Shown: positions 7,039-14,691 of the stretch, piece after piece
How the letters are laid out: each line of letters starts with the position of its first letter
Numbering within the stretch: the first letter of the stretch is position 1
DNA from: Phyllobacteriaceae bacterium
GTDB taxonomy: Bacteria; Pseudomonadota; Alphaproteobacteria; Rhizobiales; Rhizobiaceae
Assembly (NCBI GenBank): GCA_024645155.1
Contig: JAHEGF010000030.1
Coordinates: forward strand, 1-19,279
Direction of reading: 5' to 3'
DNA: 19,279 nucleotides
Notes under the pieces: generated by a model
What the model was told of the DNA's origin: nothing
The model's input: the letters and a program-made list of their open reading frames with translations, nothing else
Databases searched by the model: none
Made by a program: the position numbers and the translations under genes

Positions 7039-8531
7039 TGCTTGTATGGTTCCTTCCGGTATTTCTGGTTTTACTGATGATAGGCATGCCGGTGTTTTTC
7101 GGACTCATGTTTGCCCCTGGCGTTTTGCTGTGGCTGAATGGGCAGGAACGCGACATTGCTCTGCTTTATCGCAATCTTTACAACGGCATGGACAGTTTTC
7201 CACTGATGGCTCTGCCATTCTTCATGTTGGCCGGGGAATTGATGAACCGGGGCGGTATAACGAATCGCCTGGTCGAGTTTTCGCAAGCACTGATGGGACA
7301 CCTTCGCGGCGGGTTGGCGCATGTCAACATCCTGTCCTCGATCCTGTTTGCCGGCCTGTCAGGTTCTGCCGTCGCCGACACGTCGGCATTGGGGTCGACG
7401 CTGATTCCGGCGATGGAGAAAAATGGGTACACCCGCCGGTTTGCCGCAGCCGTTACGGCTGCCAGCTCGGTAATCGGACCGATAATTCCGCCATCGGGCA
7501 TCATGATCATATATGCCTATGTGATGGGCGAGAGTGTCGCCGCGTTGTTCCTTGCCGGGATCGTTCCGGGCATACTGGTCGGTGTGGGATTGATGCTTGT
7601 TGTCCGCCTGATGGCCGACCGGTATGATTTGCCCAAGGCCGAGAGGATCGTTCGGCACAACCAGACAATCTCCGCGACCGAGTACTGGGTTTCGCTGGTA
7701 CTGCTGCGGATCAATCTGGCCGGCCTGTTGTTCGGGCTCTTTGCCATTCTCGGTAATGTTTCACGATTTGCACCGGAAAGCGCCGTTGCGCGATGGGCCA
7801 TTTTTGCGATCATGCTGTTTCTGGCACACATGATCATCATGTCAATGCGCAAGCGGGTGTCGTCTGATTTCCGCATGGTGTGCAAAAAGGCTGTGGCGCC
7901 GCTTCAGGCACCAATCATTATTCTCGGCGGTATTCTGGTTGGTGTGTTTACACCGACGGAGGCCTCGGCAGTTGCCGTCGCCTATGCGATCGTGATCTCG
8001 TTTTTTGTCCTGCGGTCGATGAAACTGTCGGACCTGCCCTCGATATTCATCAAGTCGGCACTTGGCGCTTCCACCGTACTGCTTCTTGTAGGGGCGGCCG
8101 TTGCGTTCAAGACCGTCGTCAGTCTCAGCCATGCGCCGGAGCAATTGGCGGCAGGTATCTTGAGCCTGAGTGAAGATCCACTGATCCTGCTGTTCCTTAT
8201 CAATCTGCTATTGTTCATTGTCGGTATGTTTCTCGACGCCGGCCCTGCCATTATCATTCTCGGTCCGATCCTGGCTCCGATTTTCATCAGCATCGGTGTT
8301 CATCCGGTCCATTTCGCCATTATCATGTCGGTTAACCTGACGGTCGGGCTAGCGACCCCCCCGATGGGGCTGGTGCTCTTCGTTGCATCGTCGGTTTCCG
8401 GTGAACGGGTAGAGACAATTGCACGGGCAATATTGCCTTTCCTCGCTGTGGAAGTGCTGGTGATTTTCCTGATTACCTACGTTCCGGCGATCTCCATGAC
8501 GGTTCCAAGACTGACAGGATTTGTACAATGA
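7038..8531 (+). CDS. dctM: TRAP transporter large permease, DctM family, with an extra membrane segment
   Basis: Large permease of the second TRAP system, 497 residues against the usual ~430. Family motifs are all present: the re-entrant loop region SILFAGLSGSAVADTSALGS (101-120), PIIPPSGIMIIYAY (148-161), LGGILVGVFTPTEASAVAVAY (296-316) and the C-terminal TVGLATPPMGLVLFV (435-449). Between PGIL (177) and the APIIILGG strand (291) there are about 114 residues, where roughly 50-60 are normal. The added part, about 212-272, contains two hydrophobic stretches and probably two extra helices. The start overlaps the dctQ stop (TGATG). The gene ends 34 nt before the binding-protein ATG. Confidence 0.94.
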   Translation: MLVWFLPVFLVLLMIGMPVFFGLMFAPGVLLWLNGQERDIALLYRNLYNGMDSFPLMALPFFMLAGELMNRGGITNRLVEFSQALMGHLRGGLAHVNILSSILFAGLSGSAVADTSALGSTLIPAMEKNGYTRRFAAAVTAASSVIGPIIPPSGIMIIYAYVMGESVAALFLAGIVPGILVGVGLMLVVRLMADRYDLPKAERIVRHNQTISATEYWVSLVLLRINLAGLLFGLFAILGNVSRFAPESAVARWAIFAIMLFLAHMIIMSMRKRVSSDFRMVCKKAVAPLQAPIIILGGILVGVFTPTEASAVAVAYAIVISFFVLRSMKLSDLPSIFIKSALGASTVLLLVGAAVAFKTVVSLSHAPEQLAAGILSLSEDPLILLFLINLLLFIVGMFLDAGPAIIILGPILAPIFISIGVHPVHFAIIMSVNLTVGLATPPMGLVLFVASSVSGERVETIARAILPFLAVEVLVIFLITYVPAISMTVPRLTGFVQ

Positions 8532-8565
8532 GGTTAGAATTAAAAATGCAAACAGGAGGAAAACT

Positions 8566-9624
8566 ATGCTTAAATCACTTGTAAAATCGTTGCTGGTGGC
8601 AACCATGGTGGCCGGAGCGCCGCTTGCCGCAATAGCGGCGGACTATACGATCAGGGCAACGGCCAATTCGAACGAGAATGACGAAGACTACGACGGTCTG
8701 GTTGTTTTCAAGAATTTCGTGGAGTCAGCGTCAAACGGCAAGATTGCAGTTGAAATGTTCATCGGCACGCAATTGTGTTCGAAGGGAGCGGAATGCCTGC
8801 AGGGTGTGGCCGACGGTTCGATCGACGTCTACATTTCGACATCAGGCGGCGCTGCCGGCATCTTCCCGTATGTTCAGGTTCTTGATCTGCCTTACCTGAT
8901 GGCCGACGACCGCATCGCCGAGCATGTGCTAAGTGGTGATTTCACCCGCAAGGTTCGCGAAATGGCACTCGCTGACTCAGGCGGCAAGATCCGCTTGATG
9001 ACTATCGGCAACACCGGCGGCTGGCGCAATTTCGCCAATACAAAGCGCCGCGCCGCGAAACCCGAAGATCTTGCCGGTTTGAAAATCCGTACTGTCGTAG
9101 CCGACCTGCCGCAGGAACTTGTCAAGGCACTCGGCGCCTCGCCAACCCCCATTCCATGGCCTGAGCTGTTCACCTCGTTCCAGACCGGTGTTGTAGAGGG
9201 TTCGAAGAACGGCATTACCGATATCATGGGAATGAAGTTCCCGGATGCCGGCCTGAAATACCTGACTCTAGACGGTCATGCCTATATGGGCGCGTTGTGG
9301 TGGATGTCGAACGACAAGTTCATGGCCATGCCGGAAGAACTGCGCGTTGTCGTTGTCGACGGCTTTTCGGCCCTGCAGCAGGCAACCTTTGCTTCGCCGA
9401 AACGCAAGTCGATCCAGGCATATGAGGACTTTGTAGCCGGCGGAGGTGACCTTTATGTGCCGACACCTGAAGAAAAGGCTGCGTTCAAGGCAGCAGCGGC
9501 CCCGGTCTATGATTGGTTCAAGGCAAACGTCAAAGGCGGCGAAGACATTTTCAATGCCTTGACGACGGCAGTGGCTGAAGCTGAGGCAGACGTCAATGCA
9601 GCGCGGGTTGCCGACACCCAATAG
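8566..9624 (+). CDS. dctP: TRAP transporter periplasmic substrate-binding protein, DctP family (second system)
   Basis: Periplasmic receptor of the second TRAP system, 352 residues. Residues 1-25 are a signal peptide (MLKSLVKSLL, hydrophobic core, AIA cleavage before ADYTIR). The LAGLKIRTV segment carries Arg175, the family's anion-binding arginine, and PWPELFTSFQTGVVEGSKNG is the usual helix that follows. Cys71 and Cys77 (C-x5-C) could form a periplasmic disulfide, which is not a general DctP feature. ATG 8566 has a perfect AGGAGGA 6 nt upstream; an in-frame TTG at 8521 is not credible. Sequence is quite unlike the first DctP, so the two systems carry different substrates. Being followed directly by sugar genes, its ligand is probably an anionic sugar or glycoside. 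Confidence 0.94.
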   Translation: MLKSLVKSLLVATMVAGAPLAAIAADYTIRATANSNENDEDYDGLVVFKNFVESASNGKIAVEMFIGTQLCSKGAECLQGVADGSIDVYISTSGGAAGIFPYVQVLDLPYLMADDRIAEHVLSGDFTRKVREMALADSGGKIRLMTIGNTGGWRNFANTKRRAAKPEDLAGLKIRTVVADLPQELVKALGASPTPIPWPELFTSFQTGVVEGSKNGITDIMGMKFPDAGLKYLTLDGHAYMGALWWMSNDKFMAMPEELRVVVVDGFSALQQATFASPKRKSIQAYEDFVAGGGDLYVPTPEEKAAFKAAAAPVYDWFKANVKGGEDIFNALTTAVAEAEADVNAARVADTQ

Positions 9625-9633
9625 AACAGTCGT

Positions 9634-9663
9634 GCCAGGCGCAGGCGACGCCGCGTGCCTGGC
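9634..9663 (+). other. Intercistronic hairpin after dctP
   Basis: GCCAGGC pairs with GCCTGGC across a 16-nt interior that can itself fold (GGC/GCC). No T-run follows, so read-through into the GH116 gene is likely. It occupies the same place, just after dctP, as the hairpin in the other TRAP operon. A role in stabilising dctP mRNA or attenuating downstream genes is inferred. Confidence 0.55.
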
Positions 9664-9710
9664 TCGCACTTTGCTGTCGTGCCGGATCTGCCGGTAAGAG
9701 AAATGAAACA

Positions 9711-12008
9711 ATGGTCGCAATGCCAACTTCCTTTGCCTGGCAAGTGCAGCTGCCGTGGTCTCCACGGTCGCGCCAGCGCCGAAAGATTGCCACCCAGCTG
9801 GACAGCCATTCGGATGTCGGCGTACCGGTTGGGGGTATTGGCGCTGGTGCGATATCCCGCGGCATCAATGGCGGGTTTACCCGTTGGACTATCAAGGCAG
9901 GGCAGGTGCATTATGTCGATCAGCCGGAAAACGGCTTTGCATTCTGGCAAACCGGCATGCAGGCACGATCGCTACGTTCTGCAAACGGCAAGGATGACAG
10001 CTCATGGCACCACGATGCGTCTGGCAGTTATGCTGCGCTTTTCCCCAAGGCGTGGCACAGCTATCACGATGGCCCAGTAACACTTACGATTGAACAGATG
10101 ACACCCGTATCGCCGGGTCTCGAAGACGATTGCGATTTACCGGTCGGTATGTTCCGGGCGCATTTGCACAATACCGGCGAAGTTACAGCCGAAGCCGCGG
10201 TAATGCTGTCTTTCAATAATCTCGTCGGCTGGTTTGACGGATTTAACGGTATCGGACTGCCAGGCGGAGTGGCCGGACAATCCAACCGCGTGGTTTCGCA
10301 AGATGACCTGACCGGCGTGCTCATGGAACAGGCAACGGCCGGACCTTTGGATGAAGGCCAGGGCCAGATGATGGTCGCAGCGCGTGTTACCGACGATGTC
10401 GAAATCACAATCTGCCCAGCATTCGATATGCGCAGGGAAGGTGTAGATCTGTGGCGGAAGTTTACTCATGACGGGCGGATTGCAGCTGTCGGAGGCGACT
10501 GGGTAACGGGCGGAGGTTTCAGTGAGTTTCCTGCAGCCCACCCCTGTGCGGCATTGTCGGTGCGCACCGAACTTGAACCCGGCGAAAAACACACGGCTGA
10601 CTTTGTCCTTGTGTGGGACCTTCCCGTTATCCGCTTTGGTCAGGGCCGACGGCATTTGCGCCACTATACGTCTCGCTGGGGCAGCGACGGGCATAACGCC
10701 GAGCGGATCGCGGCCCACGCCCTTGCTGAAGCCGACAACTGGTCAAGTGCCATCGACCGGTTCCACGCCGAGACTTCGGACCGCTTGAACCTGCCGCCCG
10801 AAGCAACGGCATTGGCCATCAACGAATTATACTTTCTGAGCGACGGCCTGTCTGTCTGGACCGCGCCAGGTGATGATACACCCGCTCATTTTGGTGTAAT
10901 CGAATGCCCCGATTATCCGCTCTACAACACGCTTGATCTGTGGGTCTATGCAGCATCGGCACTCGCTAACACTTTTCCCAGACTGGCGCTGCTGGTAACA
11001 CGCAACTACGCTAGAGAAGCACCGAATGGCGATTCAGAGATGCGGTTTCACTTGCGTTCCACGGAGCGTTTTACGCGACAGAAATCCGGCATGCTGCCGC
11101 ATGATCTCGGGGCGCCGAATGCCGACCCGTTTATCCGTGCCAATGATTACGTCTATCAGGACAGCAGCCGGTGGAAGGATCTCAACGCTATGTTCGTGCT
11201 GTGTGCATGGCGCGATATCCGCCTGCAACCGGGCTTGGCAACGGAGTTTCACGAACCCATAACAAGCGCAATGACTGCGCTGGCCGCCTTTGACCGTGAC
11301 GGGGACGGGTTGATTGAGAATGATGGCTTTCCGGACCAGACCTTCGACAATATTCCGATGGAAGGGGTCAGTTCCTATTGCGGCGGACTATGGCTTGCAG
11401 CATTGCGCGCGGCCGCCAAAATTGCCGAAATGGCGGGCGATACCGGGTCTGCACGGCAATGGCAAGACATGTCTGAACGCGGAGAACCGGCATTCGAAAG
11501 CGCTCTTTGGAATGGCAGCTTTTTCAGGCTCGACACAAAAGGCGCTTTCAGCGAAGCGATATTCGCCGAGCAGCTATTTGGTCCGGCAACCGCAAGGATG
11601 CTCGATCTTGGCGATACCGTGGACCCGCAAAAGGCGAGGCGCGCCCTTTCGGCCATCTTTCTGAACAATTTCGTCGATGCAGGTAAGGGCCGCGGAGCAC
11701 TTGCAGTAACGTCGCCTGTGCACAGCTCTTCGCTTTACGCCCCAAAAGGGGAAGAGGGACTGCAATGGGACGAGATACTGATCGGTTTCAACTATTCGCT
11801 TGCTGCCGCGCTTCGCACCTACGGAATGGAAAAAGAATGCCAGACACTGCTCAGTGCCCTGGCCCTTGAACTTGGGAATGAAAGGGGCCTGCATTTTCGT
11901 ACGCCGGCGGCAATCGTTCCCGGCCAACCACAATTCCGTGCCCAGATGAACATGCGGCCGATGGGCATCTGGGCCCTCGCAGACGCGGCCGCTTACCGAA
12001 ATGGATAA
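9711..12008 (+). CDS. Glycoside hydrolase family 116 (GBA2-like beta-glycosidase), cytoplasmic
   Basis: A 765-residue retaining beta-glycosidase. The N-terminal GBA2-type domain begins with GVPVGGIGAGAISRGINGGF near residues 37-56. The C-terminal (alpha/alpha)6 catalytic domain has IECPDYPLYNTLD, in which Glu398 aligns with the nucleophile (TxGH116 Glu441, as remembered) and Asp409 with Asp452. DRDGDGLIENDGFPDQTFD follows, in which Asp546 is the likely acid/base (Asp593). Arg743 and Arg749 match the two C-terminal arginines of the sugar site. The family TPEA motif reads TPAA (Ala733), losing a glutamate believed to touch the sugar. There is no signal peptide, so the substrate is cut after import. 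ATG 9711 has AAGAGAA about 8 nt upstream. The 3' end overlaps the convergent Sel1 gene by 16 bp. Known activities are on beta-glucosides and xylosides; the true substrate here is unknown. Confidence 0.9.
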   Translation: MVAMPTSFAWQVQLPWSPRSRQRRKIATQLDSHSDVGVPVGGIGAGAISRGINGGFTRWTIKAGQVHYVDQPENGFAFWQTGMQARSLRSANGKDDSSWHHDASGSYAALFPKAWHSYHDGPVTLTIEQMTPVSPGLEDDCDLPVGMFRAHLHNTGEVTAEAAVMLSFNNLVGWFDGFNGIGLPGGVAGQSNRVVSQDDLTGVLMEQATAGPLDEGQGQMMVAARVTDDVEITICPAFDMRREGVDLWRKFTHDGRIAAVGGDWVTGGGFSEFPAAHPCAALSVRTELEPGEKHTADFVLVWDLPVIRFGQGRRHLRHYTSRWGSDGHNAERIAAHALAEADNWSSAIDRFHAETSDRLNLPPEATALAINELYFLSDGLSVWTAPGDDTPAHFGVIECPDYPLYNTLDLWVYAASALANTFPRLALLVTRNYAREAPNGDSEMRFHLRSTERFTRQKSGMLPHDLGAPNADPFIRANDYVYQDSSRWKDLNAMFVLCAWRDIRLQPGLATEFHEPITSAMTALAAFDRDGDGLIENDGFPDQTFDNIPMEGVSSYCGGLWLAALRAAAKIAEMAGDTGSARQWQDMSERGEPAFESALWNGSFFRLDTKGAFSEAIFAEQLFGPATARMLDLGDTVDPQKARRALSAIFLNNFVDAGKGRGALAVTSPVHSSSLYAPKGEEGLQWDEILIGFNYSLAAALRTYGMEKECQTLLSALALELGNERGLHFRTPAAIVPGQPQFRAQMNMRPMGIWALADAAAYRNG

Positions 12009-12478
12009 AGCCACTCACGATAGTCATCGATCAGAACATGCGCCTTTTCAATTTGCTCCTTGGTCATTTTTTTGACCACTTCCTCCTGCGAGATCGCGGC
12101 ATCTGGGTCGCCGCCGATCGCAGACAGGACATACCACGCATAGGCCCTGACAAGGTCTGGCGCGGTCAGGCCACGGCCGGTTTCGTAGTACCAGCCGATA
12201 CCCGATTGCGCCCCTGGATGCCCTTTGAGCGAAGCGCGCAGATACCAGTCGAATGCCCGCACGTCATCGCGTTCCACGCCGAGGCCCATCGCGTACATGA
12301 CGCCGATCAACTCTTCGGCGTCCGCATTGCCGGATTTGGCAGCCGGTTTCAGTTCTTCCATGGCCTCCTGAAAACGGTTGGCCTCCATCAGGTCGCGCGC
12401 TTTTTCAATGTCGGCAAATGCGCTGCCCGACAGGTAAAAAAAGATAACAAGCGCAATAAGAACATATCGATGCGTCAT
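11993..12478 (-). CDS. Secreted Sel1-repeat (TPR-like) protein
   Basis: A 161-residue protein on the opposite strand to its neighbours. Residues 1-22 are a clear signal peptide (MTHRYVLIALVIFFYLSGSAFA). Residues 23-52 form a helix pair (ARDLMEANRFQEAMEEL). Sel1 repeats follow at about 53-88 (AEELIGVMYAMGLGVERD, FDWYLRASLKG) and 89-125 (AQSGIGWYYETGRGL, AYAWYVLSA). Such proteins act as periplasmic adaptors; no enzymatic role is expected. I start at ATG 12478, since it opens the signal peptide and AGGA lies 11 nt upstream; the frame is open further upstream but that part is antisense to the cytochrome gene. Its start codon lies inside the first codons of the divergent MauG-like gene and its end overlaps the GH116 gene. 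Partner and role are unknown; the shared compartment hints at the dihaem protein. Confidence 0.85.
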   Translation of the reverse strand: MTHRYVLIALVIFFYLSGSAFADIEKARDLMEANRFQEAMEELKPAAKSGNADAEELIGVMYAMGLGVERDDVRAFDWYLRASLKGHPGAQSGIGWYYETGRGLTAPDLVRAYAWYVLSAIGGDPDAAISQEEVVKKMTKEQIEKAHVLIDDYREWLYPFR

Positions 12479-13807
12479 GGATTGATTATCCTGCTGTGTT
12501 TCATGTTTGCCACCGGCGCTGTTTCCCGTGGTAGCGCTGAAAACATTATCCCGCCGCCACCACTGGAGGCGAGGGATTTTCTTCCAGTCGATCCAGCGAA
12601 GGCAAAGCTTGGTCAACTGCTGTTTTTTGATCCGGTGCTTTCCGGCAACCGGAATATTTCGTGCGGAACCTGCCACGATCCGGAATTTGGCACCAGTGAC
12701 GGCTTGTCACTCGGCATTGGCGAGGGGGGCTCTGGAGCAGGTCGCGACCGGTCGCCGGGGATAGGCGAAAACAGGATAGCCAAGCGTATTCCGCGAAACT
12801 CTCCGGCGTTGTGGAACCTGGGCGCCCGTGAGGTGAAAGTCATGTTTCATGACGGACGTCTCAGCGTGTCAGGCGCATATGGCAACGGATTTGATTCCCC
12901 TGCCGAGGAATGGCTGCCTCCCGGACTGGACAGTGTGCTTGCGGCGCAGGCGCTATTTCCGGTGACAGCCCAATTCGAGATGGCCGGGGACCCGCGCGAA
13001 AACGAAATCGCCGGTGCCACCAATGATCGTATCGACGCGGTCTGGCCGATTGTTGCCAAGCGGGTGCGAACAATTCCGGAGTACGGCCAGATGTTCGTTG
13101 ACGCATTTGCCGATGTGGGCGAACCGGCAGATGTAACCATGGTCCACGTCGCCAATGCCTTGGCTGCGTTCATGAGTTTCGAGTGGATGTCTTTTGACAG
13201 TCCGTATGATGCGTTTGCCGCGGGCAAAGTGGATGCGTTGAACAACGAACAGAAACACGGGTTGGAACTGTTTTTTGGCAAGGCCAATTGTTCAACTTGC
13301 CATTCGGGCAAATTGTTCACTGACCAGGATTTTCATGCATTGGCATTGCCCCATTTCGGTCCGGGCCGCACCCGGCGTTTTGATCCCCATGCGCGCGATG
13401 TAGGACGTATGGGAGAGACCGACCGGCTTGAAGACGCCTACCGTTTCCGCACGCCGTCGCTGCGCAATGTTGCGCTGACCGCTCCCTATGGTCACAACGG
13501 AGCCTATGCCTCGCTTCGCGGTATCATCGAGCATCATCTCGACCCGGAAGGAAAGTTTGAGACTTGGCAGCCTAACGAGGCCGTGTTGCCCCGTGCTCCC
13601 TGGCTGGCACCAATCGATTTCGTCGCCTTTGATGACGTTCGTGAACGGCAGCGGCTAAAGGCAAAGGTCGATATTGTTCCGGTCTTACTGCGCAGGGATG
13701 AAATCGATGCACTCATCAGCTTCCTGAACGCGCTGACCGGAACCGAATCGGTGAAAGGCCGCCTCGGCAAACCGGCACATGTACCAAGCGGATTGAGGGC
13801 TGATTGA
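12470..13807 (+). CDS. Dihaem cytochrome c peroxidase / MauG family protein
   Basis: A 445-residue periplasmic redox protein. Signal peptide at 1-23 (MRHGLIILLCFMFATGAV, cleavage after GSA). Two c-type haem sites are seen: Cys65-Gly-Thr-Cys68-His69 and Cys274-Ser-Thr-Cys277-His278. FRTPSLRNVALTAPYGHNG is the family's conserved segment after the second haem. Fourteen residues past the HNG histidine, where peroxidases have a Met ligand and MauG has Tyr, the sequence has His (RGIIEHH). Relatives reduce peroxide or oxidise bound protein or small substrates. ATG 12470 is chosen because it opens the signal peptide; it overlaps the start of the divergent Sel1 gene by 9 bp. The TGA overlaps the kinase ATG by one base, so it is translated with the sugar genes, an unusual partner for them. 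Confidence 0.9.
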   Translation: MRHGLIILLCFMFATGAVSRGSAENIIPPPPLEARDFLPVDPAKAKLGQLLFFDPVLSGNRNISCGTCHDPEFGTSDGLSLGIGEGGSGAGRDRSPGIGENRIAKRIPRNSPALWNLGAREVKVMFHDGRLSVSGAYGNGFDSPAEEWLPPGLDSVLAAQALFPVTAQFEMAGDPRENEIAGATNDRIDAVWPIVAKRVRTIPEYGQMFVDAFADVGEPADVTMVHVANALAAFMSFEWMSFDSPYDAFAAGKVDALNNEQKHGLELFFGKANCSTCHSGKLFTDQDFHALALPHFGPGRTRRFDPHARDVGRMGETDRLEDAYRFRTPSLRNVALTAPYGHNGAYASLRGIIEHHLDPEGKFETWQPNEAVLPRAPWLAPIDFVAFDDVRERQRLKAKVDIVPVLLRRDEIDALISFLNALTGTESVKGRLGKPAHVPSGLRAD

Positions 13808-14691
13808 TGGCACGGATCCTTTGTGCAGGCGTGGCTGTTATGGATTTCATCTTTCAGGTGGATGAAATGCCCGTCCGTGCCGAAAAATACCGGGCACGTG
13901 ATGCTGCAATTGCCGGCGGTGGATGCGCTGCCAATGCGGCGGTTGCGATTGCCCGTCAGGGCGGGCGGGCACTTCTGGCCACACGTTTGGGCAGTGATCC
14001 CGTCGGCGACATGATCATTGCCGATCTTGAAAACGAACAGGTTGATACGGCTTTTGTGAACCGTTCTCCGGGTGGAAAATCATCCTTTTCTTCTGTTTAT
14101 GTCGACAGCGGCGGTGAACGCCAGATTATGAATTTCGTCGGTTCGGGCCTTGCTGGAGATGCCGGGTGGATCGGTGAAGTAACACCGTTGGATGCCGTGC
14201 TGGCAGATAACCGCTGGCCACCTTTGACGCGCAGGGCTCTGGCCATTGCCAGACAGCACAATGTCCCCGGAATTGTTGACGGAGAAGCGTCAGTTGATGC
14301 GAGTGCACTGGATGGTGCGAGCCATGTGGCATTTTCCGTGCAGGGCCTGCGGACTCACGCCGGGGCAACCGACTTCAAAAATGCGTTAAAGGAAGTTGCA
14401 GATAAAATCGGCGCCTGGGTCTGCGTTACCGATGGCGCCAGGGGCGTCTACTACCTGGATGGCGGGCATTTCAGCCATATTCCGGCTTTCCCGATTACCG
14501 CTGTTGACACATTGGGCGCTGGCGATATCTGGCACGGCGCATTTGCGCTGCGGCTCGCAGAGGGCGCACCCGAACCTGAGGCAATCCGCTTTGCAAATGC
14601 CGCTGCCGCATTGAAATGCCTACAGTTTGGCGGCCGCAAGGGCTGCCCGGACCGTGCGGCGGTTAACTCGTTTCTGATGGAGAATGGATGA
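13807..14691 (+). CDS. PfkB-family sugar kinase, YihV (sulfofructose kinase)-like
   Basis: A 294-residue cytoplasmic ribokinase-fold kinase. The N-terminal GGGCAANAAVAIARQG motif (about 37-52) is PfkB signature 1, and DTLGAGDIWHGAFA with catalytic Asp240 is signature 2. Overall it resembles E. coli YihV: VMD near residue 11, EKYRAR, GERQIMNF, DAVLADNRW and AALKCLQFGGRKG all have counterparts. Lys27, Asn109 and Arg137 match YihV Lys27, Asn109 and Arg138, which I recall as its sulfonate-recognition residues. I start at ATG 13807, overlapping the previous stop by one base; a TTG one codon earlier is the alternative. It feeds the aldolase encoded next, with ATG overlap. Kinase family is certain; sulfosugar specificity is a hypothesis, since broader sugar kinases share this frame. 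Confidence 0.9.
   Translation: MARILCAGVAVMDFIFQVDEMPVRAEKYRARDAAIAGGGCAANAAVAIARQGGRALLATRLGSDPVGDMIIADLENEQVDTAFVNRSPGGKSSFSSVYVDSGGERQIMNFVGSGLAGDAGWIGEVTPLDAVLADNRWPPLTRRALAIARQHNVPGIVDGEASVDASALDGASHVAFSVQGLRTHAGATDFKNALKEVADKIGAWVCVTDGARGVYYLDGGHFSHIPAFPITAVDTLGAGDIWHGAFALRLAEGAPEPEAIRFANAAAALKCLQFGGRKGCPDRAAVNSFLMENG

Noticed and set aside
12038..12469. Upstream in-frame extension of the MauG-like gene
   Set aside because: It is antisense to the Sel1 gene and would bury the clear signal peptide that begins at 12470.
12479..12676. Upstream in-frame extension of the Sel1 gene
   Set aside because: It is antisense to the cytochrome gene and precedes an excellent signal peptide starting at 12478.
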